A stretch of 64,000 nucleotides of DNA from Bacillota bacterium (GTDB lineage Bacteria > Bacillota > Clostridia > Tissierellales > Sedimentibacteraceae): positions 26,140 to 90,139 of the forward strand of contig JAEXUD010000028.1 of NCBI GenBank assembly GCA_023453025.1, in the 5' to 3' direction. How positions within the stretch are numbered: the first letter of the stretch is position 1; each line of letters opens with the position of its first letter. The notes beneath the pieces were generated by a model, which worked only from the letters and a program-made list of their open reading frames with translations, ran no database searches and was not told the DNA's origin. Positions 1 to 8,882 of this stretch are shown here, piece after piece. The translations under genes and the position numbers were made by a program.

Positions 1-1405
1 CAATTAACTTTATAAATTCATTCTTTCTGCTCATAATCTGGTTGATATCCAATGTAAATACCTGAGATATCCCTACATTTTTATAAACCAGATTGAACTT
101 CTTGAAGTCCTGGTACAATATTTCTTCTATGGTATAGCCTTCAAGGGATGTTCCTGCCCTGAACATTTCCATTGCATAATCATGCAAATCCAGATTCACT
201 ATTTTTAATAGCTTTTCCGCTGCAATCCTGTCCATTTCCGTTGTGGTCGGAGATTTAAAAAGCAGTGTATCGGATATTATACCGGACAGCATAAGTCCGG
301 CAATTTCTCTCTTTATCTCAACATTATTTTCCTTGTACATATGGTAAATAATCGTATTGGAGCTTCCTACCGGTATGTTTCTGAATATTATCGGAATGGA
401 TGTTTTTATATCTCCGATTTTATGGTGGTCAATAACCTCCAATATTTCTGCTTCATCCAATCCGTCAGCACTTTGATTCATTTCATTGTGATCAACTAAA
501 ATCACCTTTTTTCTCTGAGGGTTGATCATATGATTTCGGCTTAATAAACCAAGGTATTTATTGTCCTTTGAAATAATAGGAAATTTTGAGTGCTTGGACT
601 GTTCTATATCCTCCTTACAATCATTCAAATAATCATCTTCTGAAAACATCACGATATCCTTGTCTTTCATTATATCCTCAACATATTTGGACAGAGAGAT
701 ATTCTTGGCTGTGTAATAGGTTTGATATGCGGTGCTTATAATATTTACTTTATTTCCTTCGGCCAGTTCAATTAAATCAGATGAAATCTCCAGGTCACCG
801 GTTATGATTATCAGCTTAACACCAATTTCAATTGCATACTTGATAACATCGTATCTGTCTCCGACTATCACTATTGAGTTCTTGTTGATTATGGTTGATT
901 TTCTGAGAGTTTCTTCCTCAAAGGACGCAACAATTATATCACCCTCAATTATATCGTCAAATTTTAACATGCCCTTACCCAGCAATGTCTCAATTATGTT
1001 GTCATATGATGTTGAAAGATGCTGCTGGTCAGTGTTAATCAGGCTCATTGCAATATCCTTCATGGTGATAATCCCCGCCAGGTATCCCCGTTCATCTACA
1101 ATCGGAAGAGTTCTCAGCTTGTTTTCATTCATATTGAAATACGCAAAATGGACAGACTGATTTTTCTTAAATGGCTTCACCCTGTCAAAATCCAGGTCCT
1201 TGATTTGAATTTTTACATTATCAAGAAGCTGGGGAACCTCAACATTAAAATACTTAAGTACAAACTCCGTTTCTTTATTTATACTTCCCAGAATATAAGG
1301 TCTTGAAATTTCATTGATTTCGTTTTTGAGATGTGACAGCGTAATTGCTGCACATACACTGTCAGTATCTGGTATTTTGTGTCCGAATATTAAATTATAT
1401 TTCAT
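1..1405 (-). CDS. Manganese-dependent inorganic pyrophosphatase, CBS-DRTGG type (3' end outside window)
   Basis: Family II pyrophosphatases hydrolyse pyrophosphate in the cytoplasm. Reading the minus strand from ATG 1405 gives 468 codons still open at the window edge. The start begins MKYNLIFGHKIPDTDS, the first metal motif (GHK.PDTDS). A CBS pair flanks a DRTGG-like middle: one CBS half reads TLPIVDERGYLAGIITMKDIA, and the other contains KFPIISKDNKYLGLLSR. After these come the second and third metal motifs, DHNE and DHH (ILEVIDHHKIGD). In this family the CBS domains bind adenine nucleotides and regulate activity. A good ribosome site (AAAGGA) precedes the start. The C-terminal DHHA2 part is only partly present because of the window boundary. 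The family call is firm; nucleotide regulation is inferred from the family. Confidence 0.9.
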   Translation of the reverse strand, partial: MKYNLIFGHKIPDTDSVCAAITLSHLKNEINEISRPYILGSINKETEFVLKYFNVEVPQLLDNVKIQIKDLDFDRVKPFKKNQSVHFAYFNMNENKLRTLPIVDERGYLAGIITMKDIAMSLINTDQQHLSTSYDNIIETLLGKGMLKFDDIIEGDIIVASFEEETLRKSTIINKNSIVIVGDRYDVIKYAIEIGVKLIIITGDLEISSDLIELAEGNKVNIISTAYQTYYTAKNISLSKYVEDIMKDKDIVMFSEDDYLNDCKEDIEQSKHSKFPIISKDNKYLGLLSRNHMINPQRKKVILVDHNEMNQSADGLDEAEILEVIDHHKIGDIKTSIPIIFRNIPVGSSNTIIYHMYKENNVEIKREIAGLMLSGIISDTLLFKSPTTTEMDRIAAEKLLKIVNLDLHDYAMEMFRAGTSLEGYTIEEILYQDFKKFNLVYKNVGISQVFTLDINQIMSRKNEFIKLI

Positions 1406-1421
1406 AAATTTCCTTTCATTT

Positions 1422-2408
1422 TCACTTACTTTCCCATCTTAAATCCTTGCCGTAAAATTTAAGCGGCGCAAAATTATTGAATACTCTTGACATAATCCGA
1501 TCAGAATAGGTTTCTGCAAGCTGTTCAAGAGATAGGTTAGTGGATATAATAGTTTTCTTTTCTGTTATAAGTCTCTCATTAATTATATTAAACAGTTCAG
1601 AATTAGTAAAAGAGTTATTAAATTCTGTTCCCAGGTCATCAATTATAAGTAAATCGCAGTCAAATATCATACTATAATTGATTCTGTTTTCCTCTGTTTC
1701 TGTTTGTTTATTGAATTTATGATTTTCAACTATTTCAAAAAGTGAAAAGGCTGTTTGATACAATACTGATATTTCTCTTTCAATAAGAGATTTTGCAATG
1801 CAATTGCACATGAATGTTTTGCCTAAACCGGTACCGCCGTAAAAAAGAAGATTCATATTTGTTTTGCTGAAATTGTTGCAAAAATCCTCGGTTGCCTCCA
1901 ATATTTTATACATATTTTGCTTTGGTGTAAGCTTCTCATTCTTATAAGCTTCACTGCTGAAAACATTAATATCAAATGTATCAAAATTTTCTTTAGCCAG
2001 CATGTGAACCATATTTGACATATTGTACAAATTATTGATAAGCTGCTTGTTTAAACAGCTGCACTTCTTTCCATCATCAAGATAGCCTGTATCATTGCAT
2101 TTATTGCATTCATACTGAATTGCCATATAATTTTCCGGGATATTATTTTCTGTATAAATTTCACTTCTTTTCATCTTTAATTGGTCTATTTCACTCTTAA
2201 GCTTTATGACCTGTTCGTTTAAATTTTCAACATTTAACAAATACAACTTGGATAATTTTATGCTTAAAAGACTTACCTGCTTTTCAACTTCTTCAAGCTC
2301 AGGATAAGCCTTATACAGCTTATCCTTTCTTACATCCGCAGCATGTGCGGCCTTAAGCCGTTTTTTATTATAATCAGTCATAATATTTTCCAGTATTTGA
2401 TTATTCAT
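1422..2408 (-). CDS. DnaI/DnaC-like helicase loader (AAA+ ATPase)
   Basis: This is an AAA+ ATPase of the DnaC/DnaI/IstB group that loads the replicative helicase onto DNA. The 328-residue protein has a coiled-coil-like N-terminus and a Cys cluster (CNKCNDTGY then CSC) like the zinc-binding N-domain of DnaI. It also has Walker A GGTGLGKT, Walker B LLIIDDLG and a sensor-like STNLS. I chose ATG 2408 because AAGGAG sits just upstream, while an in-frame ATG at 2423 has no ribosome site. It overlaps the stop of the DnaD-like gene by 8 bases (ATGAATAA), so the two are translationally coupled. The pairing with a DnaD-like gene supports a primosome role over an IS-associated IstB. Confidence 0.88.
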   Translation of the reverse strand: MNNQILENIMTDYNKKRLKAAHAADVRKDKLYKAYPELEEVEKQVSLLSIKLSKLYLLNVENLNEQVIKLKSEIDQLKMKRSEIYTENNIPENYMAIQYECNKCNDTGYLDDGKKCSCLNKQLINNLYNMSNMVHMLAKENFDTFDINVFSSEAYKNEKLTPKQNMYKILEATEDFCNNFSKTNMNLLFYGGTGLGKTFMCNCIAKSLIEREISVLYQTAFSLFEIVENHKFNKQTETEENRINYSMIFDCDLLIIDDLGTEFNNSFTNSELFNIINERLITEKKTIISTNLSLEQLAETYSDRIMSRVFNNFAPLKFYGKDLRWESK

Positions 2409-3483
2409 TCTTCTCTCCTTCATCAGGCATGTTCAAACCTAATTTATCAAGTTTTTTCTCGAATCTTTTTCTTACTATCTGCTCTAATTCCTCTTCTGAA
2501 TAATCTTTTATTTTTTGGTCGAAATTATGGAATTTATTTTTTGCTTTATGGGCTTCTTTTAAAGGAGTTTTTGATTTTGATTCTGTCTTGACATCATTTT
2601 TTAAATCATCAACTGTCTTAAACCCATTTTTATGCCACTCACTCAATATTTTATCAAAATAATTTATGTTGGGATTATTTATTTTGACTGAATTGTCAAG
2701 GCATTTCAAAATCATTTCCATAGAAAAATCCCATTCGTCAATCCATTTGTCAATAGTCTTCATTTCAGCTTCCGTCAAGGTTCTGTTAAAGCCTAATGCT
2801 TTGCTTATCCTTGAATATATTGAAAATCTGTCGTTTCTTTTTTCCAGATATTCAACCATGGAATCAATATCATTTACTCCCTCGTCGTGCCATGCTGACA
2901 CAACAGATTCAATATAGCTGAATCTTTTAACTTTCTTATTGTTTATTGAGTAGCTGAATGCTTGAGTCATTATTTCCGGCTTAGTCTTGTAATTGTTCAG
3001 CCATGATACAATTTTTTGTTTTTCGCTGATTTTTAATGGTCTTCCGAACATATCCTCTATTTCTTCCATCATCTTTTTATTTTCTGTATTTTTATTGGAA
3101 GAAATCAGCTCTTCATTATTTACATAATTGGATTTTTCCTTGTTTTGATTAGCAATATATTTATAAACATTATCTACATATAGCTGCTTTAAATTTACGA
3201 ATTCGACGATATAATTATATACATCATCTGTTTCATGCTTTATTATTATGCCTTCCTTCTCCCAGTAATCCCAAGCATTTAGAACGTCTGATAATGGTAG
3301 CTTTAAATTTATGGCAATTGTTTCATTGTTGAAATTAGACTGCTTATCCTTTGCACACTTATATCCCATCAAATAAACCTTAACATAGGTTCCCTCTGCC
3401 ACAGGCATATAATCATTAATAAATATATTCTCAACCAGGGTATCCCCTAAATCTATTTGCATTTCCTGTAATATAAAATACAT
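2401..3483 (-). CDS. DnaD-domain replication initiation protein
   Basis: This is a DnaD/DnaB-like primosome component expected to act with the helicase loader encoded next. The 360-residue protein has an N-terminal winged-helix-like half and two C-terminal DnaD-type repeats. Each repeat ends in the family pattern of Tyr/Phe, Ile, Trp-His and Gly (FSYIESVVSAWHDEG and YFDKILSEWHKNG). The ATG at 3483 is chosen because AGGAG is spaced correctly before it. The longer reading frame to 3570 has no ribosome site and a non-conserved hydrophobic extension. It is the first gene of a two- or three-gene minus-strand operon with the loader and possibly the pyrophosphatase. Confidence 0.85.
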   Translation of the reverse strand: MYFILQEMQIDLGDTLVENIFINDYMPVAEGTYVKVYLMGYKCAKDKQSNFNNETIAINLKLPLSDVLNAWDYWEKEGIIIKHETDDVYNYIVEFVNLKQLYVDNVYKYIANQNKEKSNYVNNEELISSNKNTENKKMMEEIEDMFGRPLKISEKQKIVSWLNNYKTKPEIMTQAFSYSINNKKVKRFSYIESVVSAWHDEGVNDIDSMVEYLEKRNDRFSIYSRISKALGFNRTLTEAEMKTIDKWIDEWDFSMEMILKCLDNSVKINNPNINYFDKILSEWHKNGFKTVDDLKNDVKTESKSKTPLKEAHKAKNKFHNFDQKIKDYSEEELEQIVRKRFEKKLDKLGLNMPDEGEKNE

Positions 3484-3586
3484 AAATTTCTCCTGTTTGG
3501 TAAAAATATGTTGTAATAATAAATTTTGTAATATAATTGTAATAATATTATTATATTTTTGTGAAAACATTTCCTACATAATTTGT

Positions 3587-3616
3587 TTGACATGTTATCA
3601 TATTTGCTAGTATAAT
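3587..3616 (+). promoter_or_regulatory. Sigma-A promoter for the M23 peptidase gene
   Basis: The -35 TTGACA (3587-3592) and -10 TATAAT (3611-3616) are both consensus, with 18 bases between. The leader to ATG 3740 is about 115 bases. Confidence 0.7.
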
Positions 3617-3739
3617 AATATAAGATGATTAATTTAAAAACAGTAACATTTACGATTTAATTATATCATTTTTTATTTTAAAAGAAAAAGTATTTTTTTA
3701 GTGATATAATTACTACGACAAATTACTAGGAAGTAAACT

Positions 3740-5440
3740 ATGAAAAAGCCAAATTCACGATCTAAAAAATCAAATTTAACCAAAAAAAAGCCAGAACCGA
3801 TTTTTAAACAACTCCCCGAAAAAAAAGAAAGACAAGTCTTCAACAATTTAAACTTATTAAAAATAAACCTCATCAATAAAATAGACTTTAAAAGTAAAAT
3901 CAATTTTATAAACAAAATTAACTTTAAAGATAAAATCAAATTTATAAGTAAAATAGATTTTAAAGACAAGGTTAAATTTATAAATAAAATAGACCTTAAA
4001 AGCAAAATTAAATCTATAAATAAAATAGACTTTACACAAAAGATTAAATTTAAAATTAAGTTTACAAATAGAGTAAAAGGCGCAATTGCCTTGGGGTGTG
4101 TAACCGCATTAATCTTAAGCGGCAGCTTCGCTTCCAATTATTTTAAAACTCATGAAAACAACGTATTTTCAACAGACAGCTTCTCAATTACCGAGGAAGG
4201 AAAGGAACTTTGTAAAGTCAGAGATCCTGAAATCCTAAATACAGTGCTTGATAAATTGGATAAAAACCTGGAAAGCAAGTACAATCACGAGATAGCAATA
4301 GAAAACAAATACGAAACAGTTCAGTCTAAAGCAAAAGATAATGAGATTGCGACAGAAGATGAAGTTTATAATATACTGGAAGCAAATGTAAATTATTCAA
4401 TATTAGCATATGCAATCAACATTAACGGAGAACAAATAGGTATCGTAAACTCTGAATATGAGGCAAACAACGTTATTGAAGAAGTTAAAAATTATTTTAC
4501 AGAAAACTATGATCAAGCTTCAATAATAGAAGTAAATACTGCAGAAGATGTTGAAGTAAAACAAATAAAAGCATCCAACAAGGAAATTCAGGATAAAGAT
4601 GAGTTGGTTAATTACATAATCAAAGGAACAGATGAAGAAAGAATATATACCGTAGAAAAAGGGGACACATACTGGACGATAGCAGAATATTTCAATATGT
4701 CATTAGATGATTTAATTACTGCCAATCCGCAGTCAGACCCTGAACATATACAAATTGGGGACGAATTAAATTTAGTTGTTCCTACACCATTTTTAAATGT
4801 ACAAGTAAAGAGAAAAGTAGTACAAGAAGAAAAAACTCCATATGAGACAGAATACACATATGTATCATATATGTACAATGATGAACAAGTCATTTCAAAA
4901 AAAGGTCAATATGGCGTATCTGAAATAGAAGCATATGTAACGGAACAAAATGGCATTCAAATAGCTAAAGAGGTATTATCGGAACAAGTTATATCAGACC
5001 CGATAGATGAAATTATAACAACCGGTACACAAGATCCGCCTCCAAAAAAAGGTACAGGATATTTTATAAATCCATTGCCTGGGTCATATGTATCTTCACG
5101 ATTTGGGTCAAGAAGCGGAGGCTTCCACTTAGGTCAGGATATGGCAAAAGCATCAGGCTCCTCAATAAAAGCGGCGGACGGCGGCACAGTAACATATGCC
5201 GGTTGGTCAGGAAGCTATGGATACATGATTGATATCGATCATGGCGGAGGATTTACAACAAGATATGCACATTGCAGCGAATTATATGTCTCGGTAGGGG
5301 AAAAAGTATATCAGGGAAAAATTATTGCTGCAGTTGGAACTACAGGAGTTTCTACAGGACCTCACCTGCACTTTGAAGTAAGAAAATACGGGTCAGTAGT
5401 AAATCCAGCAGCATATATAGGAACACAATACAGAGATTAA
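3740..5440 (+). CDS. Membrane-anchored M23 peptidase with LysM and G5 domains
   Basis: This is a predicted cell-wall endopeptidase acting outside the membrane. The 566 residues contain, in order, a lysine-rich cytoplasmic segment (1-112) with five 12-residue repeats, one membrane segment (about 113-133, ALGCVTALILSG), and a stalk. A LysM peptidoglycan-binding domain follows (about 300-345, YTVEKGDTYWTIAEYF), then a G5-like domain (about 350-430). The C-terminal M23 domain carries HLGQD (about 462) and HLHF (about 541), the two zinc-binding motifs, so it should be active. The ribosome site is AGGAAGT. It stands alone between a consensus promoter and a hairpin terminator. The basic repeated N-terminus is not a usual part of this family. 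Confidence 0.9.
   Translation: MKKPNSRSKKSNLTKKKPEPIFKQLPEKKERQVFNNLNLLKINLINKIDFKSKINFINKINFKDKIKFISKIDFKDKVKFINKIDLKSKIKSINKIDFTQKIKFKIKFTNRVKGAIALGCVTALILSGSFASNYFKTHENNVFSTDSFSITEEGKELCKVRDPEILNTVLDKLDKNLESKYNHEIAIENKYETVQSKAKDNEIATEDEVYNILEANVNYSILAYAININGEQIGIVNSEYEANNVIEEVKNYFTENYDQASIIEVNTAEDVEVKQIKASNKEIQDKDELVNYIIKGTDEERIYTVEKGDTYWTIAEYFNMSLDDLITANPQSDPEHIQIGDELNLVVPTPFLNVQVKRKVVQEEKTPYETEYTYVSYMYNDEQVISKKGQYGVSEIEAYVTEQNGIQIAKEVLSEQVISDPIDEIITTGTQDPPPKKGTGYFINPLPGSYVSSRFGSRSGGFHLGQDMAKASGSSIKAADGGTVTYAGWSGSYGYMIDIDHGGGFTTRYAHCSELYVSVGEKVYQGKIIAAVGTTGVSTGPHLHFEVRKYGSVVNPAAYIGTQYRD
3872..4051 (+). repeat. Five 36-bp in-frame tandem repeats in the M23 gene
   Basis: The segment encodes five 12-residue units (residues 45-104) of the form INKIDFKSKIKF, alternating lysines with Ile/Phe. 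The DNA copies have diverged but the period is exact. It lies before the membrane segment, so the repeats should be cytoplasmic. Confidence 0.85.
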
Positions 5441-5460
5441 ATAATAAGAAGAAAACACGA

Positions 5461-5489
5461 GCCGCTGTTCAGCGGCTTTTTTATTTTTT
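5461..5489 (+). terminator. Terminator after M23 peptidase gene
   Basis: GCCGCT / AGCGGC stem with a 4-base loop is followed by a T-rich run. Confidence 0.9.
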
Positions 5490-5620
5490 GGTAATTTAAG
5501 CTAAACAATACAGAAAATTAATATTATTTTTACTTGCATTTTTGTGTGTGAAGTAATATTATGAAGAAGTATTATTATATAAAGGGAACTGCCTTGAAAA
5601 TAAATTACAAGGATGGTAGG

Positions 5621-6112
5621 ATGATATATTTTGATTATAGGTTTATGGAAGTTGCACAACCAATTATAGAGCACGAAGAGTATCAGCAAATGAGAAAAAT
5701 CAAGCATCATGATGAAAGTGTTTTTGACCATTCCGTTAAGGTTGCATTTTATGCATACAAAATAGCATATAAACATAATCTTGACTGGGAGTCCACAATC
5801 AGAGGAGCATTGCTGCACGATTTTTTCTTATATAAATTTAAAAAGTGTATGAGCTTGAGAATTATAACCGACTCAATAAAGCATGCAATTGCACACCCGA
5901 TTATAGCTTATGACAATGCCAGCAAATATTTTGATTTAAATGATAAAGAAGAAAATATAATAAAGGCACATATGTTTCCTTTTGGTTTGCCAAAATCAAA
6001 AGAAGCATGGATAGTAAGCTATGTAGACAAGTACATAGCAACCTTTGAATATGCATCAAACATTAAAAAAATGACTCACAGAAGAAAACAACCTGTATAC
6101 ACTACCGAGTAA
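5621..6112 (+). CDS. HD-domain phosphohydrolase family protein
   Basis: This is a small single-domain HD protein with the metal-site pattern HH..SVFDHS and LLHDFFLY, as in cytoplasmic HD hydrolases of unknown substrate common in Clostridia. From ATG 5621 it is 163 residues. The same frame is open upstream with possible starts at ATG 5561 and TTG 5594. AAGGA at 5609-5613 gives 5621 the best spacing, but the choice is uncertain. It is flanked by terminators and so is probably transcribed alone. The substrate cannot be inferred from context. Confidence 0.8.
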   Translation: MIYFDYRFMEVAQPIIEHEEYQQMRKIKHHDESVFDHSVKVAFYAYKIAYKHNLDWESTIRGALLHDFFLYKFKKCMSLRIITDSIKHAIAHPIIAYDNASKYFDLNDKEENIIKAHMFPFGLPKSKEAWIVSYVDKYIATFEYASNIKKMTHRRKQPVYTTE

Positions 6113-6113
6113 A

Positions 6114-6136
6114 AGATGCGAAAGCATCTTTTTTTA
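6114..6136 (+). terminator. Terminator after HD gene
   Basis: AGATGC / GCATCT stem with a GAAA tetraloop, then seven T residues. Confidence 0.9.
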
Positions 6137-6292
6137 TTTAATTAATTGTACAAACAGAATTTGTCATGTTCCTTTATACTTTGTAAAATATATATAAAAT
6201 ATTTAACTTTAGTTGTTTATTTGTTTCATAATTGGGTAATATTCTAATATATAATAAACAATTGAATAAATAACTTGAAAGGGGCTGACTGC

Positions 6293-6823
6293 ATGAAAAT
6301 ATCTATTTATGCTAAAAACATTCAACTAACCGAGGCATTAAAGGAGGCTGCAATAAAAAAAATTAGGAGGCTCGATAAGTTTTTTCAGCAGGATATAGAA
6401 GCTAAAGTAGTTCTAAGCATCGAAAAGAAATTGCACAAGGTAGAGGTAACAATTCCTTTCAATGGCAGAATAATACGTGTTGAAGAGTTGTGTGACGATA
6501 TGTACAATGCTATAGACGAAGCGGTTGAATCATTGGAACAACAAATCAGAAAATTTAAAACAAAGCTGCAAAATAAAAAGCATTCAAATGAGTCCATAAA
6601 ATTCGAGAATATAGAACCTCTCGATCTGGAAGATGAAAAAGAATTCAAGGTAGTAAAAACCAAAAGGTTTGCAATTAAACCTATGAATATAGAAGAAGCA
6701 ATATTGCAAATGGACCTGTTAAGGCATAATTTCTTTGTTTTCCTTAATGCCGATACAGAAGAAGTCAACGTGGTATATAAAAGAAATGATGAAAATTACG
6801 GTTTAATAGAACCGGAACTATAG
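6293..6823 (+). CDS. hpf: Long-form ribosome hibernation promoting factor
   Basis: HPF binds the 30S subunit and dimerises 70S ribosomes in stationary phase. The 176 residues have the beta-alpha-beta-beta-beta-alpha N-domain (MKISIYAKNIQLTEALK, then a basic helix) joined to the C-terminal dimerisation domain (FAIKPMNIEEAILQMDLL, then FFVFLNADTEEVNVVYKR). This marks the long form usual in Firmicutes. ATG 6293 follows AAAGGGG at good spacing; a TTG at 6275 is in frame but lies upstream of that ribosome site. It stands alone, ending in a symmetrical hairpin terminator. Confidence 0.95.
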   Translation: MKISIYAKNIQLTEALKEAAIKKIRRLDKFFQQDIEAKVVLSIEKKLHKVEVTIPFNGRIIRVEELCDDMYNAIDEAVESLEQQIRKFKTKLQNKKHSNESIKFENIEPLDLEDEKEFKVVKTKRFAIKPMNIEEAILQMDLLRHNFFVFLNADTEEVNVVYKRNDENYGLIEPEL

Positions 6824-6895
6824 TATATACAAATCAAATAAAACTTAATTATTAGTAAGTATCTATTTGAAATTATGTTTTATATTTGAAGTACA

Positions 6896-6919
6896 AAAAG
6901 ACGCAATTGCGTCTTTTTG
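6896..6919 (+). terminator. Terminator after hpf
   Basis: A perfect palindrome AAAAAGACGCAA / TTGCGTCTTTTT. Its A and T tails would let it work in both directions. Confidence 0.88.
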
Positions 6920-7639
6920 ATTTGCCGACAAATTAATAAACATACTTAACGTTCAGATATCCCCCCGAATACTCCTATACCCTTGTGCACGCTTCTTTTG
7001 TTATCCGCTCATTCATGCACTGTTTTTTAATATATGCTTTAACTTTTTTCCGGAACATATATATTATATAATATGGCAAATTGTATACGTGTCGAATAAT
7101 GTAATATATGTAACTTTATTTTGTTCTATAATTATACTGAGTATTCAATATAACAGATTGTCCACAGCAGTGGATAAGCTGTGTAAAACTCATATATATT
7201 ATATATTGATATTTCAACATAAAATTTTTCAATTATTTTACAAAAAAAATCTTGACAAAAACTTTCCTTAATTTTTTCAAATTCAAAAGTTGTTAACAAT
7301 TCTATCCACAGGTGTGGATAACTTGATAAAGTGCAGAACATATCTTCTATTTAAATTAAATTATTAAATTTAATTTAAATACTGTTATAAAAATATATTA
7401 TATTTTTAATCTTTTTAAAAAAATTTCACTTATTCAATTCAATAAATGAATATTTAATAATTTATAAAAATTAAAATTATTGTTTTCATACATAAATAAT
7501 CCAACATTTATTTAATTTAAAAAAACTTTGAAAATAAATAATGACATCGTTTTACAAATTATAAAAAAACTATAGAATTATTTTAATGCATGTGATATAC
7601 TAATTTGTAATTGATAAATTTTACTAAATGGAGAATTTC
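6920..7639. other. 720-bp AT-rich gap with DnaA-box-like sites
   Basis: There is no convincing gene here. Two pairs of DnaA-box-like sites face each other. The first is TTGTCCACA (7158-7166) with AGTGGATAA (7169-7177). The second is CTATCCACA (7302-7310) with TGTGGATAA (7313-7321); the last matches the consensus, the others differ by one base. The second pair forms TATCCACAGGTGTGGATA. About 300 bases of almost pure A/T follow (7340-7620). TTGTTAACAA lies at 7290-7299. The layout resembles a replication origin or a DnaA-box cluster, but there is no dnaA or dnaN in the window. Confidence 0.55.
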
Positions 7640-8776
7640 ATGTTATTTATAACTAACAAACATCTTAAGCCTGGCATGATTTTAGCAAAAGATATTGTAC
7701 TCTATAATAACAACAATTTTAATACCTTGCTCTTGACTAAAGGACAAGTTTTAAACAACACCTACATCAGAGGAATTATTTATCACAATATCGAAGGTGC
7801 ATATATTGAAAATAGCGCCTTTTCTGATATTAATGTAGATTCATATATAGATGACAAGCTAAAAGCACAATCTTTGAACCAAATTAAAGACGTTTATTAT
7901 GACTTCAAAATGAGCTCAGGTAAAGTAAATACATCAGCCGTAAGACAAATGTCATTTATAGTTGACAAATTAATTAATGAGCTGTTATATAAAGATGATT
8001 TGACATACAATGTAATTGATTTTAAAAATTTTGATAACTATACCTTTCAGCATTGCTTAAATGTTGCAATGTTAAGCATATCAACCGGCATTTCGTTAGG
8101 ATTAGGCGAATCAGACCTTCGTGAACTTGGTTTGGCAGGACTGTTCCATGATATAGGTAAAATGGCAATACCCGTTGAAATACTTAATAAACCCGGTAAG
8201 CTGGACAAAGATGAGTATGAATTAATCAAGTCTCACCCGACAAACGCTGTAAAACAACTACGAAACCTTGTTCCCGGAAACGTGCTGATAGCCATAGAAA
8301 GCCATCATGAAAAACTGGACGGAACAGGTTATCCTTATGGGAGAAAGGCGAAAAACATAAATTATTACGCTAAAATACTGGCTATATGCGATGTATATGA
8401 TGCTCTGACATCTGACAGACCTTACAGGAAATCAGCCTTCCCAAATGAAGTTATTGAATATATCATGGCATGTGCCGATACACACTTTGATTATGAAATC
8501 TTAAACCATTTCATTAAAATTATTGTTGCATATCCTATAGGAACATTTGTTAAGTTAAGTGATAATAGGCTTGCGGTTGTAGTGAAGAATTATACCGAAA
8601 ATATTATGAGACCTCTTATAAGAATAGTTAACCCAGATGGTACTGTCGGAGAAGATATAGACCTTCTTTATGACAGCAAATATATGAATGTTACTATTGT
8701 TGATATGGGATATGACTATGAAGATTCCGGGTTAACGGGAGTATTAAAATCAACATGCGAAAAGATAATCAACTAA
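7640..8776 (+). CDS. HD-GYP domain protein, probable cyclic-di-GMP phosphodiesterase
   Basis: HD-GYP proteins hydrolyse cyclic di-GMP. The 378-residue protein has an N-terminal region typical of these proteins (HLKPGMILAKDI) and the HD motif GLFHDIGK near residue 168. The signature SHHEKLDGTGYP lies near residue 220, followed by ICDVYDALTSDRPYR, all with the expected metal ligands. The C-terminus (about 300-378) is a small beta-rich extension. There is no membrane segment or receiver domain. ATG 7640 is preferred to ATG 7628 because TGGAGA lies between them. It ends at a hairpin terminator. Confidence 0.92.
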   Translation: MLFITNKHLKPGMILAKDIVLYNNNNFNTLLLTKGQVLNNTYIRGIIYHNIEGAYIENSAFSDINVDSYIDDKLKAQSLNQIKDVYYDFKMSSGKVNTSAVRQMSFIVDKLINELLYKDDLTYNVIDFKNFDNYTFQHCLNVAMLSISTGISLGLGESDLRELGLAGLFHDIGKMAIPVEILNKPGKLDKDEYELIKSHPTNAVKQLRNLVPGNVLIAIESHHEKLDGTGYPYGRKAKNINYYAKILAICDVYDALTSDRPYRKSAFPNEVIEYIMACADTHFDYEILNHFIKIIVAYPIGTFVKLSDNRLAVVVKNYTENIMRPLIRIVNPDGTVGEDIDLLYDSKYMNVTIVDMGYDYEDSGLTGVLKSTCEKIIN

Positions 8777-8786
8777 AATATATATA

Positions 8787-8812
8787 GAACGCCCTGGCGT
8801 TCATTTTTTATA
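8787..8812 (+). terminator. Terminator after HD-GYP gene
   Basis: GAACGCC / GGCGTTC stem with a 2-base loop and a T-rich tail. Confidence 0.85.
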
Positions 8813-8882
8813 TTAAAATCATTACTCACCATATACATCCTCTGGAATATACTATTTAATAAAATTTAATTTGGATGTGATG

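Noticed and set aside
732..1306. Plus-strand frames of 142 and 95 codons
   Set aside because: They lie opposite the pyrophosphatase gene, which has clear catalytic motifs. They show no ribosome site or domain.
1422..2408. IstB transposition helper
   Set aside because: There is no partner transposase. The Cys cluster and the coupled DnaD-like gene point to helicase loading.
3673..4137. Minus-strand 154-codon Leu/Ile-rich frame that looks like a membrane protein
   Set aside because: It is the antisense of the lysine-rich repeats in the M23 gene; Lys/Ile codons read backwards give Phe/Leu/Ile.
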